Shown here piece by piece: positions 1 through 5,566 of a stretch of 5,566 nucleotides of DNA (within the stretch, counting starts at the first letter, position 1; every line of letters begins with the position of its first letter). Both the position numbers and the translations under genes were made by a program. Source of the stretch: Pseudomonadales bacterium (lineage in GTDB: Bacteria; Pseudomonadota; Gammaproteobacteria; Pseudomonadales; Pseudohongiellaceae); NCBI GenBank assembly GCA_022360535.1, contig JAKSCP010000138.1:1-5566 (forward strand), in the 5' to 3' direction. The notes under the pieces are model-generated. The model made no database searches. It was not told the origin of the DNA and was given only the letters and a program-made list of their open reading frames with translations.

Positions 1-852
1 ATTCTCAACGCCAGCAAACAGCTTGGGCGGCGGGCTACTGCTGCTCATAAAGGTGATTTTGGTCATGTGGTTATAGTGGGTGGAGATTATGGTTTCGGCG
101 GTGCTGCGTTAATGGCTGCTGAGACTGCCTTGAGGTCCGGAGCAGGATTAGTCAGTGTCATCACCCGTTCCCAACACCGTTCCGCCATGTTGGCGCGTCG
201 GCCCGAGTTGATGGTCGCTGGCAGCGAAGACGAATCGCACGACATGACCGCACTTCTGCAGAAAGCCAATGTGATTGTAGTTGGCCCTGGTTTAGGCAGA
301 GGTGAATGGTCGCGAGCACAACTGCAAGCCTGTCTGGGCGCCCAGCTCCATAACAATATTCCTCTTGTAATCGATGCAGACGGACTGAATCTTTTGGCTG
401 AAAGAGATCAGGGTGATACTAATGCCACGCAGATAAAAAGAGACAACTGGATACTTACGCCGCATCCGGGCGAAGCCGCGCGATTATTGCAATGTGAAAA
501 CGCCGAAGTGGCTCAGGATAGATTTGCGGCAGTGCAAATGCTACAGGAGAAGTGGGGCGGACATTGTCTGCTGAAAGGCCACGGCTCTCTCATCGCCAAT
601 AAAGGTGATAACGAAAGAGTTTATCTGTGTAGCGAAGGTAATCCTGGTATGGCCACCGGAGGTATGGGCGATGTGCTGGCGGGCTTGATTGGTGGTTTGG
701 TTGCACAGCGCCTGGAATTAGCCCGAGCCTTGCGAGCGGCGGTTTGTATTCACGGTGAAGCTGCCGATCTGGCTGCTCAATCCGGTGAGCGGGGATTGAT
801 CGCGACAGACTTGTTGCCGCATATTCGACAGTTGGTTAATGCCCAATACTGA
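1..852 (+). CDS. nnr: Bifunctional NAD(P)H-hydrate repair enzyme Nnr, C-terminal dehydratase domain (5' partial)
   Basis: The reading frame is open from base 1, so the gene begins upstream; a GTG at 67 is only an internal valine codon. The 283 visible residues correspond to the C-terminal ADP-dependent (S)-NAD(P)HX dehydratase domain (CARKD/YjeF_C, ribokinase-like fold). This domain converts damaged hydrated NADH/NADPH back to the normal cofactor. The N-terminal epimerase domain (YjeF_N) of the usual fusion lies outside the window, so its presence is inferred from the family. Visible motifs, numbered from the first visible codon, are the HKGDFGHV opening (about 17-24), GPGLGRG (95-101), VIDADGLNLL (123-132), LTPHPGEAARLL (152-163), LLKGHGSLIA (190-199) and GNPGMATGGMGDVLAG (213-228). 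The last is the signature loop, with the expected catalytic Asp at 224. The C-terminus (ERGLIATDLLPHI) is intact and ends in TGA. tsaE follows after 23 bases, as in the E. coli cluster. The enzyme is expected to be cytoplasmic. Confidence 0.97.
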   Translation: MLNASKQLGRRATAAHKGDFGHVVIVGGDYGFGGAALMAAETALRSGAGLVSVITRSQHRSAMLARRPELMVAGSEDESHDMTALLQKANVIVVGPGLGRGEWSRAQLQACLGAQLHNNIPLVIDADGLNLLAERDQGDTNATQIKRDNWILTPHPGEAARLLQCENAEVAQDRFAAVQMLQEKWGGHCLLKGHGSLIANKGDNERVYLCSEGNPGMATGGMGDVLAGLIGGLVAQRLELARALRAAVCIHGEAADLAAQSGERGLIATDLLPHIRQLVNAQY

Positions 853-875
853 TCAGAATTATTGAGCGAAAGAAA

Positions 876-1415
876 ATGACTGGTCAGTATTCTGAAGAAC
901 TGGACAACGAGGAAGCGACTCTCGCTTTTGGTGCGCGACTCGCTCGAGCTACTTTCCTGAATGGGAACGAGAGTGCAACGGAGAGAGATAGCTCCACTGC
1001 GACAGCTGGTCAAGCATCACTCGGTGGCACTATCTACCTGCAAGGTGATCTGGGTGCAGGCAAAACCACCCTGACCCGGGGCATCCTCCGCGGCTTCGGA
1101 TTCGAAGGTGCGGTCAAGAGTCCAACCTACACCCTGGTGGAACCCTACGAATTCGAACTCTGCAACATCTACCATTTTGATCTCTATCGGTTGGCCGATG
1201 CGGAAGAAGTCTCTTACCTGGGAGCAGAGGACTATTTTCAGGACGACAATTTGTGCATCGTGGAGTGGCCGGAAAAGGGCCTGGATTTTCTTCCGTCGGC
1301 TGATCTCATTATCCAGCTGCAGGGGGCTGGAACAGCACGCCATTTAAGCTGTCAAACTAAGTCTGAAAAAGGTAAAACCATAGCCAAAAGATTGTGGGGA
1401 TCGGGCCGATCCTAA
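876..1415 (+). CDS. tsaE: tRNA threonylcarbamoyladenosine biosynthesis ATPase TsaE
   Basis: TsaE is the cytoplasmic P-loop ATPase that works with TsaB, TsaD and TsaC/TsaC2 to make t6A at position 37 of tRNAs reading ANN codons. ATP hydrolysis by TsaE is needed for multiple turnovers of the TsaBD complex. The 179 residues contain Walker A GDLGAGKTT (57-65, Lys63), SPTYTLVEPY (82-91), HFDLYRL (100-106) and the C-terminal family motif CIVEWPEKG (127-135). The E. coli protein is about 153 residues. The extra length is mostly a Ser/Thr/Ala/Asn-rich insert of about 20 residues (roughly 29-49) between the first helix and the strand leading into Walker A, plus a short basic tail. The ATG at 876 has a weak GAG (864-866) nine bases upstream, and no ATG, GTG or TTG extends the frame back to the nnr end. 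The gene closes with tandem in-frame stops TAA-TAG (1413-1418). It sits between nnr and amiB as in E. coli. Confidence 0.97.
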   Translation: MTGQYSEELDNEEATLAFGARLARATFLNGNESATERDSSTATAGQASLGGTIYLQGDLGAGKTTLTRGILRGFGFEGAVKSPTYTLVEPYEFELCNIYHFDLYRLADAEEVSYLGAEDYFQDDNLCIVEWPEKGLDFLPSADLIIQLQGAGTARHLSCQTKSEKGKTIAKRLWGSGRS

Positions 1416-1468
1416 TAGACAACCCAGAAAAGCACCCAAGGGCGCCGTAGTTCGTTTGTAGCACCGAC

Positions 1469-2971
1469 ATGTTTAAGTCTTTGTTAAAACACATCAGGCT
1501 TTTTTCCGCACTGATTAGTCTCGCCCCATTTGCTCATGCGGCAGATGTGGAAGACCTGCGCATGTGGCGCGCACCGGATCACACCCGCCTGGTTTTCGAT
1601 CTCAGTGAATCTGTGAACTACAACTTATTCACCTTGAATAACCCGGATCGAGTTGTTATCGATATTGAGAATTCTACGACGTCGAATCAGCTCAACGGCC
1701 TGGATTTCACCGGTAGTCCAATTGAGTCTATTCGCAGTGGTGCCAGAGAGGGGGACACACTGCGTATCGTGCTCGATCTAAATGCTGAAGTCCGACCATC
1801 GAGCTTTAGTCTGGCACCTAACAGTGAATTCGGAAATCGTCTGGTTGTTGATTTGTATGACTTGGCTCCAGCTTCAGGAAACGGCTCCCGAGTTCCGATA
1901 TCGGCGCCAGCGGTGTCAGATGAGAAGCGAGATATCGTTGTAGCCATATCGGCTGGTCACGGGGGTGAAGACCCTGGTGCCATTAGTTCCGACGGACGCA
2001 TCAAAGAAAAAAACATCACGCTCGCAATTTCCAAAGCTCTTTATAATCGTCTTTCAACTGTCCCTGGCTATACACCGGTCATGATCAGAGAAGGGGATTA
2101 CTACGTTGAGTTAAAGCGGCGGCCAGAGATTGCGCGAAGGAGACGAGCCGATCTGTTTGTAGCGATACACGCCGATTGGTATCGCAACTCGCGAGCACGG
2201 GGAGCTACTATCTATGCATTATCTGGTGACAGGGCCGACCGTGAAAATTCTGCGCGTGTGGCGGAAAAAGAAAACAGCTCCGATTTGCTAGGCGGTGTAA
2301 GTGGCGATTTGACACTAGGTAACCTGGCAGACGATGTGGCTTTAACCCTGGTGTCTTTGCAAATGGCATGGAGCATGGAGCAAAGCCTGATCGCCGGCAC
2401 TAGAATTCTTGAAAGCCTCGATGGCATAACTCAAATTCGTCGTGACAAAGTTCAGCATGCTTCATTGCAAGTACTTAACTCACCAGATATTCCTTCTATT
2501 CTTATTGAAACCGGTTACCTGACCAATCCGGAAGAGGCGCGGCGACTCAATACTTCCGGATTTCAGGAACGTATGGCTGGCGCTATGGCGCAGGGCATCA
2601 TGAATTATTTCTATGACGCGCCACCGGAAGGCACGCTGGTAGCCTGGCAGAAAGAAAACGGCATTGTACCCGGGTCCTACACCGTTAAAAGTGGCGATAG
2701 CCTTTCAGTCATCGCCCAGCGCTTTGGCATCTCCACGAACGATTTGAAAACAGTCAATCGATTGAACACCGACACCATCCATATCGGTCAGGTGCTTACA
2801 ATTCCCGGCGGTGAGCCACTTGCAGTGTCTGAACATACGATTCGCGGTGGAGAGACCCTCTCAGAGATTGCACAGCTTTATCGCGTCAGTGTCGCGAGTA
2901 TTCGCAAAGCCAACGATTTGTCCAGCGACCGCATTTTGGTCGGGCAAGTACTCAAGATTCCAACACTCTAG
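1469..2971 (+). CDS. amiB: N-acetylmuramoyl-L-alanine amidase AmiB (AMIN, Amidase_3, two LysM)
   Basis: This is an exported zinc amidase that cuts the bond between N-acetylmuramic acid and the stem peptide, splitting septal peptidoglycan during cell separation. Residues 1-24 form a Sec-type signal peptide (basic start, hydrophobic core, probable cleavage AHA|AD). An AMIN targeting domain follows (about 27-131), then a polar linker (132-155), then Amidase_3 (about 156-382). Expected zinc ligands are His164 (AGHGGEDPGA), Glu180 (IKEKN) and His234 (AIHADW); catalytic Glu347 lies in SILIETGYLTN. The stretch around 277-325 matches the family's autoinhibitory helical region, which EnvC/NlpD-type activators displace. 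Two LysM peptidoglycan-binding domains end the protein (404-446 and 456-498). The residue before AGHGG is Ser161, where E. coli AmiC has Asp. ATG 1469 is the only reasonable start, since an in-frame TAG lies at 1448-1450. No Shine-Dalgarno sequence is visible before it. The paralogue name AmiB rests on locus and domain order. Confidence 0.96.
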   Translation: MFKSLLKHIRLFSALISLAPFAHAADVEDLRMWRAPDHTRLVFDLSESVNYNLFTLNNPDRVVIDIENSTTSNQLNGLDFTGSPIESIRSGAREGDTLRIVLDLNAEVRPSSFSLAPNSEFGNRLVVDLYDLAPASGNGSRVPISAPAVSDEKRDIVVAISAGHGGEDPGAISSDGRIKEKNITLAISKALYNRLSTVPGYTPVMIREGDYYVELKRRPEIARRRRADLFVAIHADWYRNSRARGATIYALSGDRADRENSARVAEKENSSDLLGGVSGDLTLGNLADDVALTLVSLQMAWSMEQSLIAGTRILESLDGITQIRRDKVQHASLQVLNSPDIPSILIETGYLTNPEEARRLNTSGFQERMAGAMAQGIMNYFYDAPPEGTLVAWQKENGIVPGSYTVKSGDSLSVIAQRFGISTNDLKTVNRLNTDTIHIGQVLTIPGGEPLAVSEHTIRGGETLSEIAQLYRVSVASIRKANDLSSDRILVGQVLKIPTL

Positions 2972-3046
2972 TTAACCCATCGCCCATCGGGCCTCCATCT
3001 AAGTAGTGCTACAATGCGTGCTTTGCTTCTCATCGCTTAGTCCATC
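2972..3046 (+). other. amiB-mutL intergenic region
   Basis: This 75-base gap is the longest non-coding stretch in the window. It contains an immediate tandem repeat of CCCATCG (2976-2982 and 2983-2989). It also has a very small potential hairpin, GCCC-atc-GGGC (2982-2992), which has no T-run after it and so is not a convincing terminator. A candidate extended -10 promoter follows at 3007-3015, then a pyrimidine-rich leader without a Shine-Dalgarno sequence. A TAG in the mutL frame at 3038-3040 blocks any upstream extension of mutL. Confidence 0.7.
3007..3015 (+). promoter_or_regulatory. Candidate extended -10 promoter for mutL
   Basis: The sequence TGCTACAAT matches the extended -10 form TGnTATAAT at all but one defined base. 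I see no good -35 hexamer 16-18 bases upstream, which extended -10 promoters can tolerate. Transcription would start near 3021-3023, giving a leader of about 24 bases before the mutL ATG at 3047. E. coli is also known to have an internal promoter for mutL near the end of amiB, so a promoter here is plausible. The call rests on motif match and position only. Confidence 0.45.
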
Positions 3047-4885
3047 ATGCACCGCATCAATCTTCTCAATCAAAGACTCGCGAATCAGATTGCGGCGGGA
3101 GAGGTTGTTGAGCGCCCAGCGTCCGTAATCAAGGAGCTGATGGAAAACAGCCTGGATGCTGGTGCGACCCAGTTGACCATCGATGTCGAACAGGGCGGTA
3201 CCAAGCTGATGCGGGTGCGCGACAATGGCAGCGGCATACTGAAAGACGACATGGAACTGGCACTTAGCCGCCATGCCACCAGCAAAATAAGTGAACTGCA
3301 GGATCTGGAAGCCATTGGCAGTTTAGGTTTTCGTGGTGAAGCCCTGGCCAGTATCAGTTCTGTCTCCCGATTACGCATGCAATCGAAAGCCGAGGACGAA
3401 GCTGATTCCTCCGGGTGGCAGATTCAGGCTGAGGGCCAGGACATGGCGACTCGACTGGAGCCAAGTGCCCATCCGCAGGGTACTACTGTGGAAGTGCGGG
3501 ATTTGTTTTTCAACACGCCAGCACGTAAGAAATTCCTCAAGACTGAAAAGACAGAGTTCACCCGAATCGATGAAGTAGTGAAGCGTTTGGCGCTGAGTCG
3601 GTTCAGCGTCGAGTTTAATCTCAATCACAACCAGCGCGCCGTACACAAAATGCTGGCGGCAAAGAGTGATCATGAAAAGCAACGGCGTGTGGGCTTGGTT
3701 TGCGGTCCCGCTTTCGTCGAGAACTCAGTCACTGTCGATGTAGAACGAGCAGGCCTTCGCTTATGGGGTTGGGTAAGTTTGCCAACCTTCTCCCGCAGTC
3801 AGGCTGACCTTCAGTACTTCTACGTTAATGGTCGCATAATTCGCGACAAGTTAGTGGCCCATGCGATCAAACAGGCTTATCGCGATGTGCTTTTTCACGG
3901 CAGGCATCCGGCCTATGTGTTGTATCTGGAGTTGGATCCGGCAACGGTAGATGTCAATGTGCATCCAACCAAACACGAGGTCAGATTCCGTGACAGTCGC
4001 CTGGTTCATGACTTCCTGTTTAGCGCTTTGCATAAAGCCCTGGCGGAGGTGAGCCCAGCAGATCAGCTACCCGACCAACAGGCTGTTGTTGGTTTGACAC
4101 AGCCAGGGACTAGCGGGTTTGGGGAGATTGAAGGACAAAGCTCTCTGGGCCTGCGTGATGCACCAGCGAGCTATCAATCTGCAGATAGTGGCGCTGCCTA
4201 CAGTAGTGGTCAGTCGGTAAATCCGGAGCAAGTACGCACACAACTGGCAGCACTCTCCCAGCTCACACAACCCTCACAACTGCAGCAAGAAGACGCCGAA
4301 GTACCACCGCTGGGTTATGCCATTGCTCAGCTGCATGGGATTTATATCCTGGCCCAGAATAAGGAAGGACTAATCATCGTCGACATGCATGCGGCCCACG
4401 AACGCATCACCTATGAACGCATGAAACTCGCAACACAGGAAGAAGAGATCAAAATGCAGCCGTTACTGGTTCCTGTATCCATTGCAGTGAGCCAGGCAGA
4501 AGCGGATTGCGCGGAACAGCAACAGCAGGCTCTGCACGATTTGGGTATCGCTATCGAGCGCGTTGCTGAAGAATCCATTGTGGTGAGGCAGGTTCCAAGC
4601 TTACTTAAAGATTCCAATGTAGAGCAGTTGGTAAGGGATGTGTTGTCGGATCTTCTGGAATACGGCAGCAGCGAGCGCATACAAGCCCATCAGGATGAAC
4701 TACTCTCAACCATGGCCTGTCACGGTTCGGTAAGAGCGAATCGTCATCTCACCATCCCCGAGATGAATGCCTTGCTGCGCGACATGGAAGTCACCGAACG
4801 CAGTGGCCAATGCAACCACGGTAGGCCCACCTTCATCTACCAAAGTCTGGACGAACTGGACAAACTCTTCCTGCGCGGACAATAG
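3047..4885 (+). CDS. mutL: DNA mismatch repair protein MutL (endonuclease-motif-containing type)
   Basis: MutL links mismatch recognition by MutS to strand incision and removal. The 612-residue protein is full length. The N-terminal GHKL ATPase shows LMENSLDAGA (31-40, catalytic Glu33), DNGSGI (59-64), ATSK (77-80) and GFRGEAL (94-100). The transducer domain shows FYVNGRIIRDK (258-268) and HPTKHEVRF (306-314, with Lys309 in the ATP-contacting position). A Gln/Ser/Ala-rich linker spans about 335-420. The C-terminal dimerisation domain (about 422-612) carries DMHAAHERITYE (446-457), which fits the metal-binding endonuclease motif D[QM]HAxxExxxxE. It also has ACHGSVRAN (557-565) and CNHGRP (589-594, a variant of CPHGRP). 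QPLLVP (471-476) matches the sliding-clamp motif QxxLxP. This type nicks DNA itself and is found where MutH is absent. ATG 3047 is fixed by an in-frame TAG at 3038-3040. No Shine-Dalgarno sequence is visible. miaA follows after 3 bases. Confidence 0.99.
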   Translation: MHRINLLNQRLANQIAAGEVVERPASVIKELMENSLDAGATQLTIDVEQGGTKLMRVRDNGSGILKDDMELALSRHATSKISELQDLEAIGSLGFRGEALASISSVSRLRMQSKAEDEADSSGWQIQAEGQDMATRLEPSAHPQGTTVEVRDLFFNTPARKKFLKTEKTEFTRIDEVVKRLALSRFSVEFNLNHNQRAVHKMLAAKSDHEKQRRVGLVCGPAFVENSVTVDVERAGLRLWGWVSLPTFSRSQADLQYFYVNGRIIRDKLVAHAIKQAYRDVLFHGRHPAYVLYLELDPATVDVNVHPTKHEVRFRDSRLVHDFLFSALHKALAEVSPADQLPDQQAVVGLTQPGTSGFGEIEGQSSLGLRDAPASYQSADSGAAYSSGQSVNPEQVRTQLAALSQLTQPSQLQQEDAEVPPLGYAIAQLHGIYILAQNKEGLIIVDMHAAHERITYERMKLATQEEEIKMQPLLVPVSIAVSQAEADCAEQQQQALHDLGIAIERVAEESIVVRQVPSLLKDSNVEQLVRDVLSDLLEYGSSERIQAHQDELLSTMACHGSVRANRHLTIPEMNALLRDMEVTERSGQCNHGRPTFIYQSLDELDKLFLRGQ

Positions 4886-4888
4886 GCC

Positions 4889-5566
4889 GTGTCGAATTCC
4901 GCAAAGAAGCCCATTGCAATCTGCCTGATGGGACCCACCGCCTCCGGCAAAACCGACCTCGCCCTCCGCCTCGCCGACTTAAAGGACACCCATTTAATTA
5001 ACGTGGACTCGGCCCAGGTTTATCGCGGCATGGACATCGGCTCCGGGAAACTAAGCCCGGACTTGCTAAAGCAATACCCCCACGCGCTGATCGATATCCG
5101 GGATCCGGCTCAGCCCTACTCAGCGAGCGATTTCCGCAGCGACGCACTAAAAGAGCTAAAAACTGTTGCTGGCACCGGAAAGGTTCCGGTCCTGGTTGGC
5201 GGCACCATGCTGTACTACAAAGCGCTCCGCGACGGCCTGGCAAACATGCCCACCGCAGATTCTGAAGTACGAGCGGAAATAGAGGACATGGCGGCCGCAT
5301 CCGGTTGGGAGTCGGTGCATCAGAGGCTGGCAGAGGTAGATCCCGAATCGGCCACGCGCATTCACCCCAACGACCCCCAGCGGCTGCAGCGAGCACTGGA
5401 AGTGTTCCTGATAACGGGTAAATCCTTATCGGAACATCACCGGGAGGAGAAACTGGCCGCAATCGGTCAGGAAGATGATTTGCCCTACCAGTTAGCCTGG
5501 TTTGCAATCCAGCCGGCAGACCGGGTCGTATTACATGAGAGAATTGGCCAACGCTTCCATCAGATG
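4889..5566 (+). CDS. miaA: tRNA dimethylallyltransferase MiaA (3' partial)
   Basis: MiaA transfers the dimethylallyl group of DMAPP to N6 of A37 in tRNAs reading UNN codons, giving i6A, which MiaB can turn into ms2i6A. It acts in the cytoplasm. The first 226 codons are present and the frame is still open at the window end; E. coli MiaA has 316 residues. Visible motifs are the P-loop GPTASGKT (15-22), VDSAQVYRGMDIG (39-51, with Asp40 as the expected catalytic base), DPAQPYSASDF (72-82), VGGTMLYYKAL (103-113) and HPNDPQRLQRALE (159-171). The segment ends at QRFHQM, a conserved point in E. coli MiaA. The start is GTG 4889, three bases after the mutL TAG and in the same frame. The only nearby in-frame ATG is codon 14, which would remove the strand before the P-loop. 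GGA at 4877-4879 inside mutL is a weak ribosome binding site at suitable spacing. Close packing implies co-transcription and probable translational coupling with mutL. hfq would be expected downstream. Confidence 0.97.
   Translation, partial: MSNSAKKPIAICLMGPTASGKTDLALRLADLKDTHLINVDSAQVYRGMDIGSGKLSPDLLKQYPHALIDIRDPAQPYSASDFRSDALKELKTVAGTGKVPVLVGGTMLYYKALRDGLANMPTADSEVRAEIEDMAAASGWESVHQRLAEVDPESATRIHPNDPQRLQRALEVFLITGKSLSEHHREEKLAAIGQEDDLPYQLAWFAIQPADRVVLHERIGQRFHQM

Noticed and set aside
67..69. GTG as the start of nnr
   Set aside because: The frame stays open upstream to base 1 and encodes conserved Nnr residues (HKGDFGH) just before it, so this is an internal codon of a gene cut by the window edge.
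2042..2047. Perfect TATAAT inside amiB
   Set aside because: There is no -35 partner at suitable spacing, it has no TGn extension, and it lies in the middle of the conserved amidase coding sequence.
2976..2989. Tandem CCCATCG repeat as an operator or attachment site
   Set aside because: Two seven-base copies are easily produced by chance, and no further copies or mobile element are present.
2982..2992. GCCC-atc-GGGC hairpin after amiB as a terminator
   Set aside because: The stem is only four base pairs and no T-run follows, so intrinsic termination is unlikely.
4516..4530. CAG/CAA run encoding four glutamines in MutL as an unstable repeat
   Set aside because: It is short and interrupted (CAG CAA CAG CAG), and lies within a normal MutL C-terminal domain.
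4998..5507. A 169-codon minus-strand open frame opposite miaA
   Set aside because: It lies wholly over a well-conserved MiaA reading frame, has a Pro/Arg-rich translation with no recognisable domain, and is explained by the G+C-rich codon pattern of the opposite strand.

Overview
The window is a piece of chromosome from a gammaproteobacterium. It holds five genes, all on the + strand and tightly packed: nnr (3' part), tsaE, amiB, mutL and miaA (5' part). The same order is known from Escherichia coli (nnr-tsaE-amiB-mutL-miaA-hfq) and is widespread in Gammaproteobacteria. Base composition by eye is close to balanced, with some excess of G+C. The MutL here keeps the endonuclease motif that E. 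coli MutL has lost. This points away from Enterobacterales/Vibrionales/Pasteurellales and towards a Pseudomonas- or Cellvibrio-like lineage. That placement is an inference, not an identification.

Layout: 1-852 is the C-terminal ADP-dependent NAD(P)HX dehydratase half of the bifunctional repair enzyme Nnr. 876-1415 is TsaE, the ATPase of the tRNA t6A37 pathway. 1469-2971 is AmiB, an exported cell-wall amidase with AMIN, catalytic and two LysM domains. 3047-4885 is full-length MutL. 4889-5566 is the first 226 codons of MiaA, running off the window edge. The gaps are 23, 53, 75 and 3 bases. There is no gene-free stretch over 300 bases, no convincing terminator, no mobile element, no repeat array and no RNA gene.

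The genes do unrelated housekeeping jobs: metabolite repair, tRNA modification, septal peptidoglycan hydrolysis and mismatch repair. The shared thread is tRNA position 37, because TsaE (t6A) and MiaA (i6A) both serve modification of A37. Co-directional packing without terminators suggests read-through transcription of the whole cluster. An extended -10 motif just before mutL (3007-3015) suggests an additional internal promoter there.

I found no undescribed system. The points most worth a second look are the endonuclease-competent MutL, a Ser/Thr-rich insertion in TsaE, the lack of Shine-Dalgarno sequences before amiB and mutL, and the one-codon in-frame spacer between mutL and miaA.
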